From positions 1 through 64,000 of the forward strand of contig JAVKLS010000006.1 of NCBI GenBank assembly GCA_031538565.1: a DNA stretch of 64,000 bases, read 5' to 3'. The notes beneath the pieces were generated by a model that searched no databases, had not been told where the DNA came from, and was given only the letters and a program-made list of their open reading frames with translations. The position numbers were made by a program, and so were the translations under genes. Below are positions 17,215 through 25,712 of this stretch, one piece after another (the stretch's first letter is position 1; each line of letters starts with the position of its first letter). Source of the DNA: JASGCK01 sp031538565. Its GTDB lineage: Bacteria; Pseudomonadota; Gammaproteobacteria; Burkholderiales; Burkholderiaceae_C.

Positions 17215-18249
17215 TTAGGCTTGCGCCTTATCCGCCTGGCTGGTAAAAGAATCGGCGTAAAACTCAGCTAGCGGCAAACCGCATTTTTCGACGTAGGCTT
17301 TTTGCGCTGATTCAATCACGATAGGCGCGCCGCAGGCATAGACTTGGTATCCACTCATGTCGGGCACGTCGTTCATTGCGGCGATGTGGACAAAGCCTGT
17401 GCGCCCTGTCCATGCGTCTTCAGGCAGAGAGTCGGAAATCACGGGGATGTAGGTCAAATGGGGCATGGTGGTTAATTTTGCTTTGACCCATGCGTCCAAA
17501 TACATATCGGATGGACGGCGACCGCCCCAGTAGAGTGAGGCGGGGCGGGTACTGCCAATTTTTTCCATGTGTTCAATGAGCGCCTTGAGTGGGGCAAAGC
17601 CTGTGCCAGAGGCTAAAAAAATCATGGGTTTTTTTGAGTCCTCGCGCAAATAAAAACTGCCGTAAGGTCCTTCAATGCGGACGATGTCTTTTTCTTTCAT
17701 TGCGCCAAATACATGGTCGGTAAATTTTCCGCCAAGCATATGGCGAATGTGCAGCTCGATACTTGTTCCGCCCGTAGTGTGGGCGGCATTCCCCATGGAG
17801 TAAGCTCTGCGCGCACCATCGCGCAAAATGAACTCGATGTATTGCCCCGCGTGGTATTGGAATGGGTCGGCGGCTGGTAATTGCAGAGTCACGCGCATGA
17901 CGTCGTGCGAGAGGCGCTCGAGTGCCGTTACGCGGCTCGGCATTTTCTTGATGGGGAATGCATCTTCGGTGGTGACTTGTTTGGACTCTAGCACCACGTC
18001 GCTTTGGGAGATCGCGCAGCAAGGTAGCACGTAGCCGTTCGCTTCTTCCATGTCAGACAAAGCTTTGCTTTGATGTGTGCCGTGCGCGACGTCGCCTGAA
18101 ATTTTTAGGCATTTGCACGAACCGCAGGCGCCGTCTTTGCAGCCGTAGGGCATGGTCACGCCTTGGCGAATTCCCGCATTCAAAATGGACTCGTCTGTAT
18201 GAACGTTAAAGCTGCGGTTGGCGGGCTGGATGGTGACTTTGAAAGACAT
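17215..18249 (-). CDS. 2Fe-2S/FAD NAD(P)H oxidoreductase (CDP-6-deoxyglucoseen reductase-like)
   Basis: A 344-residue electron-transfer protein. The N-terminal plant-type ferredoxin domain has CKDGACGSC (C-x4-C-x2-C) and a distal Cys in YVLPC. An FAD domain (RAYSMGNA, about 150-160) and an NAD(P) domain (IFLASGTGFAPLKALIEHM; C-terminal YACGAPIVIESA) follow. It resembles AscD-type CDP-4-keto-6-deoxy-glucose-3-dehydrase reductases and aromatic-oxygenase reductases; the partner is unknown. The ATG at 18249 (MSFKVTIQ) is chosen; a longer in-frame extension to 18387 would intrude into the divergent gene. Confidence 0.82.
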   Translation of the reverse strand: MSFKVTIQPANRSFNVHTDESILNAGIRQGVTMPYGCKDGACGSCKCLKISGDVAHGTHQSKALSDMEEANGYVLPCCAISQSDVVLESKQVTTEDAFPIKKMPSRVTALERLSHDVMRVTLQLPAADPFQYHAGQYIEFILRDGARRAYSMGNAAHTTGGTSIELHIRHMLGGKFTDHVFGAMKEKDIVRIEGPYGSFYLREDSKKPMIFLASGTGFAPLKALIEHMEKIGSTRPASLYWGGRRPSDMYLDAWVKAKLTTMPHLTYIPVISDSLPEDAWTGRTGFVHIAAMNDVPDMSGYQVYACGAPIVIESAQKAYVEKCGLPLAEFYADSFTSQADKAQA

Positions 18250-18282
18250 AACTATGATTGACCTATTAGCAAAACCTCTATT

Positions 18283-19167
18283 GTGCCAGTGCAAACTTCT
18301 CAAATAGGCGCCAGACCTGCGCGTTTTCGTCGAGTCACCGTTCTCATCGTCGGCTGTGGCGATGTGGGTTTGCGGGTGGCAAAGCAACTACCCAAACACA
18401 TCCGCGTGCTGGCCAGTACATCAAGCCCCGAGCGCGTGCCTGCGCTACGTGACCAGCGCGTGACGCCGCTGTCAGCGAATTTGGATGACGCTGTCAGTTT
18501 GCGAAAACTGACGGGGCTTGCGCAGTACGCACTCCATCTGGCGCCGCCGCCAACCGAGGGTGCACGCGATTTGCGCACGCGTAATTTGATTCAAGCACTG
18601 CGACTTCGTGGCAAGCCAAGGGCGATGGTTTATGCCTCAACCACAGGCGTGTATGGCAATTGCAATGGCGCGTGGGTCAGTGAGACGCGAGCGGTTAATC
18701 CGCAGACCGATCGTGCCCGTCGCCGCGTGGATGCGGAGGTGAGGGTGCGAACTTTTGGCAAGCAGTCAAGTGTCCGCGTCAGCGCCCTGCGTATCCCTGG
18801 TATTTACGCCGCCAATCGCTCGGGCGGCGATCCGCTTGACCGCGTTCGTCAATGCTTGCCCGTATTGGTTGCGGCGGATGATGTGTACGTCAACCGCATT
18901 CATGCCGATGATTTGGCGCGCGCCTGTATTGCGACGCTTTGGCGTGGCAAGCCACAGCGTAACTACAACATTGCCGAGGATTCAGAAATAAAAATGGGCG
19001 ACTACTACGATGCCATTGCTGATGCAGCGGGACTTACAAGACCGCCGCGCATCACAAGAGATGAGGCCGAGATGACGCTCTCGCCCATGCGCCTGAGCTT
19101 CTTGCGTGAGTCGCGGCGAATTGATACTGCGCGAATAAAGCGGGAGATTGTGCGGGGAATAATCTAG
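18283..19167 (+). CDS. SDR-family NAD(P)-dependent epimerase/oxidoreductase (YeeZ-like)
   Basis: A 294-residue Rossmann-fold protein with GCGDVGLRVAKQL (about residues 24-36) as dinucleotide site, ASTTGVYGNCNGAWVSE (about 118-134) and RIHADDLARACIATLWRG in the C-terminal part. It resembles E. coli YeeZ-type predicted epimerases; the substrate is unknown. The assigned start is GTG at 18283, 33 nt from the divergent reductase. It converges on the outer-membrane barrel gene with a 7-nt gap. Confidence 0.75.
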   Translation: MPVQTSQIGARPARFRRVTVLIVGCGDVGLRVAKQLPKHIRVLASTSSPERVPALRDQRVTPLSANLDDAVSLRKLTGLAQYALHLAPPPTEGARDLRTRNLIQALRLRGKPRAMVYASTTGVYGNCNGAWVSETRAVNPQTDRARRRVDAEVRVRTFGKQSSVRVSALRIPGIYAANRSGGDPLDRVRQCLPVLVAADDVYVNRIHADDLARACIATLWRGKPQRNYNIAEDSEIKMGDYYDAIADAAGLTRPPRITRDEAEMTLSPMRLSFLRESRRIDTARIKREIVRGII

Positions 19168-19174
19168 CGCAGGG

Positions 19175-19777
19175 TCAGAAGCTTGCACGAAGACCAACGG
19201 AGATCAAACTAGCACTCTCGGATCTGGTGGATGTCGACTGATAGTTAGCCACAACTTTAAATGTGCTGGTATCGATGTTGGCAACGGCAGCCAAGTTGTT
19301 GGTGAATTTGTAAGCGCCCCCTAGACTTGCGCCGAAAGCTACATTGGTATTGCTGGTGCTGGGATTTATAGCATTTGTATACGTTTCTGTGCTTTTGTTG
19401 CGTAACAGGTTTAGGCCCATACGCCAGTCCCACTTGGCAGAGCTATTTTTCCAATAAACTGCTGCGCCCATGCCAGTGACTGGGATTTCCACCATCGCTG
19501 CTTTCGAGTACGTGGGCGATGTTGCTGTTGCTGTTGATTTGCCAAAATTAATAGCTAAAAGCTCCGCACTCCAATCTTTTCCGCTGTAGCCAGCGGCGAA
19601 TCTGTATCCAGCAGAGGTTGTTTTACTCACGGTATTCCACGACGGATCATTTGTAGAGCCAAAGACCATGTTTGTATTGACTAAGCCTCCGCCGATTGCG
19701 CCTTCAACATGAACTTGTGCAAATGAGCTTGTGGCAGCGAGAGCCAAGGTAGATCCGAGTAGTAATTTTTTAAGCAT
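19175..19777 (-). CDS. Outer-membrane beta-barrel protein (OmpW/OmpA-like, unassigned)
   Basis: A 200-residue protein with a clear signal peptide (MLKKLLLGSTLALAATSSFA, cleavage before QVHVEG). The mature part alternates short amphipathic strands rich in Thr, Ser, Asn and Gly and ends in Phe (SVGLRASF), the sorting signal for outer-membrane barrels. About eight strands are likely. No specific family function can be assigned. It lies alone, with its own intergenic region upstream. Confidence 0.7.
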   Translation of the reverse strand: MLKKLLLGSTLALAATSSFAQVHVEGAIGGGLVNTNMVFGSTNDPSWNTVSKTTSAGYRFAAGYSGKDWSAELLAINFGKSTATATSPTYSKAAMVEIPVTGMGAAVYWKNSSAKWDWRMGLNLLRNKSTETYTNAINPSTSNTNVAFGASLGGAYKFTNNLAAVANIDTSTFKVVANYQSTSTRSESASLISVGLRASF

Positions 19778-19941
19778 AAAAACTTTCTTGAGCTAGGGGG
19801 CTGGAATTTGCCAAATTGGCGCTCCAGTGTAATGTAAAACGCACCACTCCGAAGTAGGTGGTGACTCATGTGGTGAGCCAGTTACAGGAGGCATCCCCAT
19901 TTTGATTACGCGGTTGAAATAAGCTAGAGACTCGGTAATCT
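19778..19941. promoter_or_regulatory. Intergenic region with weak dolP terminator and possible barrel-gene operator
   Basis: In minus-strand order, a 6-bp hairpin CACCAC/GTGGTG (19863-19842) followed by CGTTTTAC may end dolP transcription. Closer to the barrel gene, GCCAAATTGGC (19810-19820) is an interrupted palindrome about 33 nt before the start codon and could be an operator. Both are weak calls. Confidence 0.35.
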
Positions 19942-20628
19942 TTATTTTGGTTCAACCGTCGTCACAGGCTGACCAGCGCCGCTCATGACAGGCGACGCTT
20001 TTGTCTCTAACTTCGGCGCAGGCGCAGGCAATAAAAGTTTAAGGTCGCTCTCGCTAATGATGTCGAGTACACGCACCACTTTTTGCACGCCGCTTTGCGT
20101 GCGCACCACGGCAGTTGCAGCTTCCGCTTCTCTTTCGGTCACGATGCCCATCATGTACACCACGCCGCGTTCGGTCACAATTTTGAAAGCGTTGCCGGCC
20201 GTGTGTTTGTCTTCCAATAAAGCCGCCTTCACGCGGCTAGTAATGACCGTATCAGATGCGCGGGCAGACAAACTGGCGCTGCCCAAAACGCCTAATTCAT
20301 TCACCACCGATTTCGCGTTATTTACTTTGGCGGCAATTTTTTCTGCTTCTTCTTTGTCTTTTTCCGTAGGCACTTCGCCCGTCAACAAAACTTGGCGGTT
20401 GTAGCTGGTCACGTTGACGTGCACATTGCCTCCCAGCGCATCGCTAATGCGATTGGATGCCCGCAGCTCGATGCCTTCATCTTCAATTTGGGTTCCCGTC
20501 GTGCGTCTATCAGTTGCCATCAGCACGCCACCAGCAAAAGCACCGCCCATAACAAGAGGTATCGCGCAGCCTGACAAGCCTGATGCAATCAGGCTTGCAG
20601 TCAAAGTTGCGAGTAAAAAATTTTTCAC
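19942..20628 (-). CDS. dolP: BON-domain outer-membrane lipoprotein DolP
   Basis: A 228-residue lipoprotein. The signal peptide ends in the lipobox LSGC (about residue 20). Two BON domains follow, each with the V-x-L-x-G-x-V core: QVLLTGEVPTEKDKEEA and VVYMMGIVTEREAEA. DolP (YraP) binds anionic phospholipids and supports outer-membrane integrity. The start is GTG at 20628 with AGGA 7 nt upstream; the longer open frame upstream is not used. The order yraN-diaA-dolP is the conserved E. coli-like order. Confidence 0.85.
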   Translation of the reverse strand: MKNFLLATLTASLIASGLSGCAIPLVMGGAFAGGVLMATDRRTTGTQIEDEGIELRASNRISDALGGNVHVNVTSYNRQVLLTGEVPTEKDKEEAEKIAAKVNNAKSVVNELGVLGSASLSARASDTVITSRVKAALLEDKHTAGNAFKIVTERGVVYMMGIVTEREAEAATAVVRTQSGVQKVVRVLDIISESDLKLLLPAPAPKLETKASPVMSGAGQPVTTVEPK

Positions 20629-20660
20629 GGTCGTGTCCTTCTTTAAAAACTGGAAATCAT

Positions 20661-21251
20661 TTATTCGGTGTCGCCAAGCAGCATCGCGTCCACACCGTCG
20701 CAAAGGCAGTGCAATGCCGTACTGTGAACTTCTTGGATTCTGGCGGTTTGATGATGCGGCACACAAATATGCACATCAAACTCGCCTAACAACGCGATCA
20801 TTTTTCCTCCGCCTTGACCTGTGAGCGCGATCACCGACATTTCGCGGCTGTGCGCCGCCTCTACCGCTGTCACGATATTGGCAGCGTTGCCGCTAGTGGA
20901 AATCGCCAGCAGCACATCGCCTGCTTGTCCAAGAGCCATAACTTGCCTGGCAAAAATTGCGTCAAAGCTGTCATCATTGCCGATTGCCGTAAGGGTGGCG
21001 CTATCCGCCGTCAACGCCAGTGCGGACAATCCGAGACGTTCGCGCTCGTAGCGCCCAACAAGCTCGGCGGCAAAATGCTGTGCCTGCGCTGCCGATCCAC
21101 CATTGCCGCAAATCAAAATTTTGTTGCCATTGGTCAGCGCACTCGACATCAAATCCACCGCCTGCGCGATGAAAGGCGTCAGTACTTCGGCCGCTTGGTA
21201 TTTGAGATCGGCACTGTCAATAAAGTGCTGATGAATACGTTGTTCGAACAT
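20661..21251 (-). CDS. diaA: SIS-domain DnaA-binding protein DiaA (GmhA-like)
   Basis: A 196-residue SIS-fold protein with CGNGGSAAQAQHFAAELVGR (about 48-67) and AISTSGNAANIVTAVEAA (about 115-132). It is close to phosphoheptose isomerase GmhA and often annotated so. The gene order yraN-diaA-dolP and the length equal to E. coli DiaA favour DiaA, which binds DnaA and promotes its assembly at oriC. A role in heptose synthesis is the alternative. Confidence 0.82.
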   Translation of the reverse strand: MFEQRIHQHFIDSADLKYQAAEVLTPFIAQAVDLMSSALTNGNKILICGNGGSAAQAQHFAAELVGRYERERLGLSALALTADSATLTAIGNDDSFDAIFARQVMALGQAGDVLLAISTSGNAANIVTAVEAAHSREMSVIALTGQGGGKMIALLGEFDVHICVPHHQTARIQEVHSTALHCLCDGVDAMLLGDTE

Positions 21252-21267
21252 GATTCAATCATAGCAA

Positions 21268-21648
21268 TCAAAAGCTAGGCGCTTCAAACGCACCGCAAAA
21301 CCACTCGATGCGCCGCTCGCCCAAAAGTTCACCTTCTATGCTCACCACATCAAAGCGACAAGGCGGTGTTTGCATCAAACGCAAAAGGTAGTGCCGTGCA
21401 GCAAAAATAATGCGCCGCTGCTTGAAAACTCCCACACTAGCTGCGGCTCCACCGTGCTCGCGCTTTGCTCTTTGACGGACTTCGACAAAGACTAAAGTTT
21501 TGCTGGATGGTTCTTGCATAATCAAATCTACCTCACCCCCACCTCGGCCTGGTGTTTTGTAATTACGTACCAAGAGCACAAGTCCACGCTCCTGCAAATG
21601 TGCAAGCGCCAAGTTTTCAGCCACTGTTCCTAATTGCGTTTTATTCAT
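21268..21648 (-). CDS. yraN: YraN-family (UPF0102) nuclease-like protein
   Basis: A 126-residue protein with the UPF0102 PD-(D/E)XK-like pattern: GTVAENLALAHLQERGL, then GEVDLIMQE and LVFVEVRQR (D...E-x-R in place of E-x-K). Function is not firmly known. The most likely start is ATG at 21648 (MNKTQLG); in-frame ATGs upstream lie inside rsmI. The start codon shares bases with the rsmI start on the other strand (CATG). Confidence 0.82.
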   Translation of the reverse strand: MNKTQLGTVAENLALAHLQERGLVLLVRNYKTPGRGGGEVDLIMQEPSSKTLVFVEVRQRAKREHGGAAASVGVFKQRRIIFAARHYLLRLMQTPPCRFDVVSIEGELLGERRIEWFCGAFEAPSF

Positions 21649-22591
21649 GTCCACCATTGCAACAGCATACACCGAGGCACAAGTCGCCGCCAAAGCCGTG
21701 GCGGGCAGTCAGCACTACCCAGCCAGCACGCTGTACATGGTGGCAACGCCCATTGGAAACTTAGCAGACATCAGCCTGCGCGCGCTTTATTGCTTAGGCT
21801 TGATGGACACCATTGCTTGCGAAGACACGCGTCGCACAGGACAACTCTTGCACGCCTACGGATTGCACAAACCTCTGCTCGCGCTGCACGAGCACAACGA
21901 AGCGGACGCTGCTTTAGAGGTAATTACCAAGCTGCAAGCAGGTGAGCGCATCGCCTACGTCAGCGACGCGGGAACACCTGCCATTAGCGACCCCGGCAGC
22001 CGCCTAGTCGCCTTAATCGCCAGCGCGGGATTTCGCATCGTGCCCTTGCCAGGGGCGTCCAGCGTGACGACGCTACTCTCGGCAGCAGGCTGCACCCGCA
22101 CATCGGGTTTTGTGTTTGCCGGATTCCTGCCCGCCAAGGGTGCGGAGCGCGCAGCAGCCCTCTCGCGCATCGCGGCATCCGATCGCGCCCTAGTTCTTTT
22201 AGAAGCGCCGCATCGCATCGAAGCACTCTTTGCCGAACTGGCCACTTTGGGCGAGCGCCTCGTGACCGTGGGACGCGAATTAACCAAGCAGTTTGAATCT
22301 ATTTTGACCTTGCCCGCATCCGAACTGCCTGCGTGGCTAACCGCCAAAATTGACAACGCACGCGGCGAATTTACGCTCGTCATTCACCCCGACGCCCCGC
22401 AAAATAGCGCAGCGAGCGAATCTGCGGACACCATCATGTCCATGTCCACGTCCGCAACCGCACTACTGACTCGCCTGCTGCAAGAGCTCCCGCTGAAAAC
22501 AGCCGTACAAGTTGCCGTTGATGTCAGCGGATTTGCCAAAAACGATTTGTACGCGCAGGCGCTGTTGATTAAAGATCGCTCTTGCGCATAA
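21647..22591 (+). CDS. rsmI: 16S rRNA (cytidine-1402-2'-O)-methyltransferase
   Basis: A 314-residue member of the tetrapyrrole-methylase fold family. RsmI methylates the ribose of C1402 in the ribosomal P site. Visible blocks are LYMVATPIGNLADISLRAL (about 29-47), CEDTRRTGQLL, YVSDAGTPAISDPGSRLV and VPLPGASSVTTLLSAAG. The C-terminus is longer and more variable. Divergent from yraN with overlapping start codons, so each promoter must lie within the other gene. Confidence 0.93.
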   Translation: MSTIATAYTEAQVAAKAVAGSQHYPASTLYMVATPIGNLADISLRALYCLGLMDTIACEDTRRTGQLLHAYGLHKPLLALHEHNEADAALEVITKLQAGERIAYVSDAGTPAISDPGSRLVALIASAGFRIVPLPGASSVTTLLSAAGCTRTSGFVFAGFLPAKGAERAAALSRIAASDRALVLLEAPHRIEALFAELATLGERLVTVGRELTKQFESILTLPASELPAWLTAKIDNARGEFTLVIHPDAPQNSAASESADTIMSMSTSATALLTRLLQELPLKTAVQVAVDVSGFAKNDLYAQALLIKDRSCA

Positions 22592-22631
22592 ACCATCCTC
22601 AGCATGCATCACCCACTCATGGAGCACCACT

Positions 22632-23495
22632 ATGGATCACAAAAACCTCATCGCCATTGACATCCACACGCACGCCGAAGTTTCGTGCTGGAATCCGTTT
22701 GACGCCTACGGCGAAGAGTACGACCGCGCTGCGGACAAATACTTCAAAAACTCCCGCCGCCCCAGCATCGCCGAAACAGTTGCCTACTACCGCGAACGCA
22801 AAATTGGACTGGTCATGTTTACCGTGGATGCCGAATCCAAAATGGGACGCCGCCGCATTCCCAACGAAGAAATTGCCGAGGCTGCACGCGCCAACGCGGA
22901 CATGATGATGTGCTTTGCCAGCATCGACCCGCACAAAGGCAAAATGGGAGCGCGTGAAGCGCGCAAACTCATCGAAGAGCACGGTGTACGCGGTTTTAAA
23001 TTTCATCCCACAGTACAGCACTTTCACCCCTACGACAAAATGGCGTGGCCCATTTACGAAGTGATTAACGAGTACAAACTGCCCGCCATCTTCCACACAG
23101 GCCACAGCGGCATTGGCTCTGGGATGCGCTGCGGCGGTGGTCTGCGGCTCGCGTTTTCCAATCCCATGCATTTAGACGACGTAGCGATTGACTTTCCCGA
23201 TATGCAAATCGTGATGGCGCACCCCAGCTTCCCGTGGCAAGACGAAGCCCTATCGGTGGCAACGCACAAACCCAATGTATGGATTGATTTGTCGGGTTGG
23301 AGTCCAAAATACTTTCCCAAACAACTCGTTCACTATGCCAACACGCTGCTTAAAGACCGCGTCCTATTTGGCTCGGACTACCCACTGATCACGCCCGCGC
23401 GATGGATGAAAGATTTTGAAGAGGCTGGTTTTAAACCCGAAGTCATGCCCGCGATTTTGAAGACGAATGCGATGCGACTTTTAGGGCTGACGTAA
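22632..23495 (+). CDS. Amidohydrolase-family protein (ACMSD-like; possible beta-ketoacyl-CoA hydrolase)
   Basis: A 287-residue metal-dependent hydrolase of the Amidohydrolase_2 group. The N-terminal DIHTHAE gives the H-x-H metal pair, HTGHSG and MAHPSFPWQDEAL add further ligands, and LFGSDYPLI carries the conserved Asp. It resembles proteins annotated as 4-hydroxyphenyl-beta-ketoacyl-CoA hydrolase in lignin-monomer degradation, but no such genes are nearby, so the substrate stays open. GGAG lies 9 nt before the ATG. Confidence 0.72.
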   Translation: MDHKNLIAIDIHTHAEVSCWNPFDAYGEEYDRAADKYFKNSRRPSIAETVAYYRERKIGLVMFTVDAESKMGRRRIPNEEIAEAARANADMMMCFASIDPHKGKMGAREARKLIEEHGVRGFKFHPTVQHFHPYDKMAWPIYEVINEYKLPAIFHTGHSGIGSGMRCGGGLRLAFSNPMHLDDVAIDFPDMQIVMAHPSFPWQDEALSVATHKPNVWIDLSGWSPKYFPKQLVHYANTLLKDRVLFGSDYPLITPARWMKDFEEAGFKPEVMPAILKTNAMRLLGLT

Positions 23496-23516
23496 CCCAC
23501 CAGCAGCGCGCGCTCC

Positions 23517-24299
23517 ATGCAACTGCAAGACATTCTTTTTAGTCAAGGCTTTGGTACGCGCCGCGTATGCGCAGGGATCATCCAGAAAGGTTTGGTCTGC
23601 ATCAAGCAGCCCCGCGATAGCGCCGATGAGGCCTGGCTCACACCGCTGGACTCCGATTTGGAACTTGAGCCAGAAGGTTTGCAATTTCGCGTGCGCGACA
23701 TCCCTAGTCTGCCCGACTTGGTTTGGCCTTATGCCAAGCAGGCCTACATTGTGTTGCATAAACCTGCGGGGCACGAGTGCTCGCACAAAGCCACGCATTG
23801 GCCGACGATTTACAGCCTGCTACCAAGTCCCTTGCGCCTGCGTCCGCAAAAGTCTGCCATTCAAGGCGTGCAAGCCATTGGACGCTTAGACCAAGACACA
23901 ACAGGGCTACTTATTTTGACGGACGATGGCGCGTTGATTCACCGCATCAGCTCCCCCAAACACCACGCACCCAAAGTGTACGAAGTGACAACCAAGCACC
24001 CAGTGACCGCACAGCAAGCGGAGCGATTACGTGCAGGCGTGGTCTTAGATGACTCGCCCAAACCCGTGCAAGCATTTGCCTGCGAAGTGATGGGGGAATT
24101 GGGTGCGAGCACACATTTGCGCCTTACCCTCACCGAGGGCAAATACCACCAAGTCAAACGCATGGTTGCAGCGGTGGGTAACCGCGTAGAAAGCTTGCAC
24201 CGCTCGCAAATGGGTCGCTTTAAATTACCCAGCGATCTGCCCGCTGGCGCTTGGCGATGGCTTAGTTCGACTGAGTTAATGTTGCTGTCGGAGAGCTAA
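23517..24299 (+). CDS. rsuA: 16S rRNA pseudouridine synthase, RsuA-like
   Basis: A 260-residue enzyme, with a degenerate S4-like N-terminus (LQDILFSQGFGTRRVCAGII) and a catalytic domain with IGRLDQDTTGLLILTDDGAL (about 121-140), KVYEVTTKHPVTAQQ and LTEGKYHQVKRMVAAVGNRV (about 203-222). RsuA modifies U516 of 16S rRNA; the YHQVKRM wording and LHRSQMG fit RsuA better than RluB/RluF. The 3' end overlaps the convergent Lys-rich gene by 38 nt. Confidence 0.8.
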   Translation: MQLQDILFSQGFGTRRVCAGIIQKGLVCIKQPRDSADEAWLTPLDSDLELEPEGLQFRVRDIPSLPDLVWPYAKQAYIVLHKPAGHECSHKATHWPTIYSLLPSPLRLRPQKSAIQGVQAIGRLDQDTTGLLILTDDGALIHRISSPKHHAPKVYEVTTKHPVTAQQAERLRAGVVLDDSPKPVQAFACEVMGELGASTHLRLTLTEGKYHQVKRMVAAVGNRVESLHRSQMGRFKLPSDLPAGAWRWLSSTELMLLSES

Positions 24300-24459
24300 C
24301 TTCAGGGCTGGCAAAAGTTTGATCACCACCAGCCGCCTCGTTGTCATCGGAGTCGCTGACAACTTCACCGCGCAATTTGGCTTGTTTTTTTTCTTCTTTT
24401 TTAGCTTTTTTAGCTAGGTCTTTTTGGCGCTTAATAAACGCATAGTTGGGGGTTGCCAT
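24262..24459 (-). CDS. Small conserved Lys-rich protein, function unknown
   Basis: A 65-residue protein starting MATPNYAFIKRQKDLAKKAK, continuing with KEEKKQAKLRGE, then an acidic, Ser/Thr-rich tail. The Lys-rich basic helix and the M-A-T-P-N-Y start are seen in short hypothetical proteins of Burkholderiales. AAAAGG stands 8 nt before the ATG at 24459; the longer frame to 24558 runs into tRNA sequence and is rejected. The basic helix suggests RNA or ribosome contact, which is inference only. Confidence 0.68.
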   Translation of the reverse strand: MATPNYAFIKRQKDLAKKAKKEEKKQAKLRGEVVSDSDDNEAAGGDQTFASPEVSSPTATLTQSN

Positions 24460-24485
24460 AGCGAGACCTTTTGAAAATAGGAATG

Positions 24486-24518
24486 AAAAAACCTCGCCAA
24501 TCTTTCGACTAGCGAGGC
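24486..24518 (-). terminator. Rho-independent terminator of tRNA-Leu
   Basis: On the minus strand, eleven nt after the tRNA CCA end, GCCTCGCTAGTC pairs with GATTGGCGAGGT (12 bp with G-U and one mismatch at the base) around a GAAA tetraloop, followed by a T run (24491-24486). Confidence 0.85.
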
Positions 24519-24528
24519 ATTCAATAGA

Positions 24529-24613
24529 TGGTGCCTCGAGCCGGAATCGAACCGGCACACCTTTCGGTACCGGATTTTGAGTCCGGCGCGTCTACCAATT
24601 CCACCACCGAGGC
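24529..24613 (-). tRNA. tRNA-Leu (anticodon CAA)
   Basis: An 85-nt tRNA on the minus strand. The acceptor stem GCCTCGG pairs with TCGAGGC plus discriminator A and an encoded CCA. The anticodon stem CCGGA/TCCGG encloses loop CTCAAAA, so the anticodon is CAA (reads UUG). A long variable arm (TACCGAAAGGTGT region) and T-arm GCCGG-TTCGAAT-CCGGC fit a class II leucine tRNA. Confidence 0.96.
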
Positions 24614-24653
24614 ACGCGACGCCGCAGATTATATCTGACTACACTCTACGCCT

Positions 24654-25565
24654 ATGGAAACGCATACCTACCCAACCATCGCCGACACCATTGGCAACAC
24701 ACCGCTTGTGGCTTTGCAACGCATTGCAGCCGCGTCTAACCAAACACGTGGCAATGTCGTTCTTGCCAAGCTAGAGGGCAATAACCCTGCGGGATCAGTC
24801 AAAGATCGTCCTGCACTGTCGATGATTACCCGCGCCGAGGAGCGCGGTGATATCAAGCGAGGGGACACACTTATCGAGGCAACCTCTGGCAATACAGGCA
24901 TTGCACTGGCAATGGCTGCCGCGATCAAGGGTTATGGCATGGTGCTCATCATGCCCGAGGACGCCAGCGTAGAGCGCGTGCAAACCATGAAGGCGTTTGG
25001 CGCGGACGTGATCCTCACACCCAAGACCCTGGGCATGGAGGGCGCACGCGACTTGGCGGACAAGATGGCGCTTGAGGGCAAGGGCATCGTGCTGGATCAG
25101 TTTGCCAATTGCGACAATCCACGCATACACATTGAAACCACAGGCCCTGAAATTTGGCAACAAACACACGGGCGCGTCACACACTTTGTGAGTGCTATGG
25201 GCACGACGGGCACGATCACAGGGGTATCGCAATTTTTAAAGACAAAAAACTCCGCCATTCAAATCATTGGGGCGCAGCCCATGGAGGGCGCCAAAATTCC
25301 AGGCATCCGCAAGTGGCCTACCGAGTACTTGCCAAAAATTTATGACCCCACACATATCGCCGATTTGGTCTATGTGGCGCAAGCCGATGCGGAAGATATG
25401 TGCCGCCGTCTCGCCCGAGAGGAGGGCATTTTTGCAGGTATTTCGTCAGGCGGCGCTTGCTGGGTTGCACAGAAAATTGCTAGTCAAGTAGAAAATGCAA
25501 CCGTCGTGTTTGTGGTTTGTGATCGCGGCGATCGTTACTTATCAACAGGTGTTTTTCCCGCCTAA
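24654..25565 (+). CDS. cysM: Cysteine synthase B (O-acetylserine sulfhydrylase B)
   Basis: A 303-residue PLP enzyme making cysteine from O-acetylserine and sulfide or thiosulfate. Lys50 in NPAGSVKDRPA binds PLP, EATSGNTGIALAM (about 75-87) is the substrate loop, and GTTGTITGVSQFL binds phosphate. The insert QPMEGAKIPGIRKWP and the C-terminal VCDRGDRYLSTGVF are typical of CysM rather than CysK. It starts 40 nt from the divergent tRNA-Leu. Confidence 0.92.
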   Translation: METHTYPTIADTIGNTPLVALQRIAAASNQTRGNVVLAKLEGNNPAGSVKDRPALSMITRAEERGDIKRGDTLIEATSGNTGIALAMAAAIKGYGMVLIMPEDASVERVQTMKAFGADVILTPKTLGMEGARDLADKMALEGKGIVLDQFANCDNPRIHIETTGPEIWQQTHGRVTHFVSAMGTTGTITGVSQFLKTKNSAIQIIGAQPMEGAKIPGIRKWPTEYLPKIYDPTHIADLVYVAQADAEDMCRRLAREEGIFAGISSGGACWVAQKIASQVENATVVFVVCDRGDRYLSTGVFPA

Positions 25566-25712
25566 ATCAGCGCCAAGTCGGGCTGATTAGTTCGCATATA
25601 ATCACGCGCTGACCTTGAATTGCTTGATTTGATTGCCGTGCCGCGCCAGCACTCCGCGCACCAATCCACACAAAATTACGCCTTATTTTTAGTTTTATTT
25701 TTAATAAATTCC
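25566..25712 (+). promoter_or_regulatory. rpsU promoter and 5' leader
   Basis: A perfect -10 TATAAT at 25597-25602 with a poor -35 region gives a start near 25609 and a leader of about 100 nt. The last 30 nt are A/T-only apart from a few bases (TTTTTAATAAATTCC before the ATG), with no Shine-Dalgarno. This suggests S1-dependent initiation on an unstructured leader. Confidence 0.55.
25567..25588 (+). terminator. Hairpin after cysM (weak terminator)
   Basis: ATCAGC and GCTGAT flank a GCCAAGTCGG loop just after the cysM stop. No T-run follows, so any termination is weak; it may instead shape the start of the rpsU promoter region. Confidence 0.35.

Noticed and set aside
18250..18387. N-terminal extension of the 2Fe-2S reductase
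   Set aside because: It would overlap the divergent SDR gene, and the ferredoxin domain begins at MSFKVTIQ.
20392..20824. Plus-strand frames opposite dolP/diaA
   Set aside because: Both real genes are well supported on the minus strand with conserved order.
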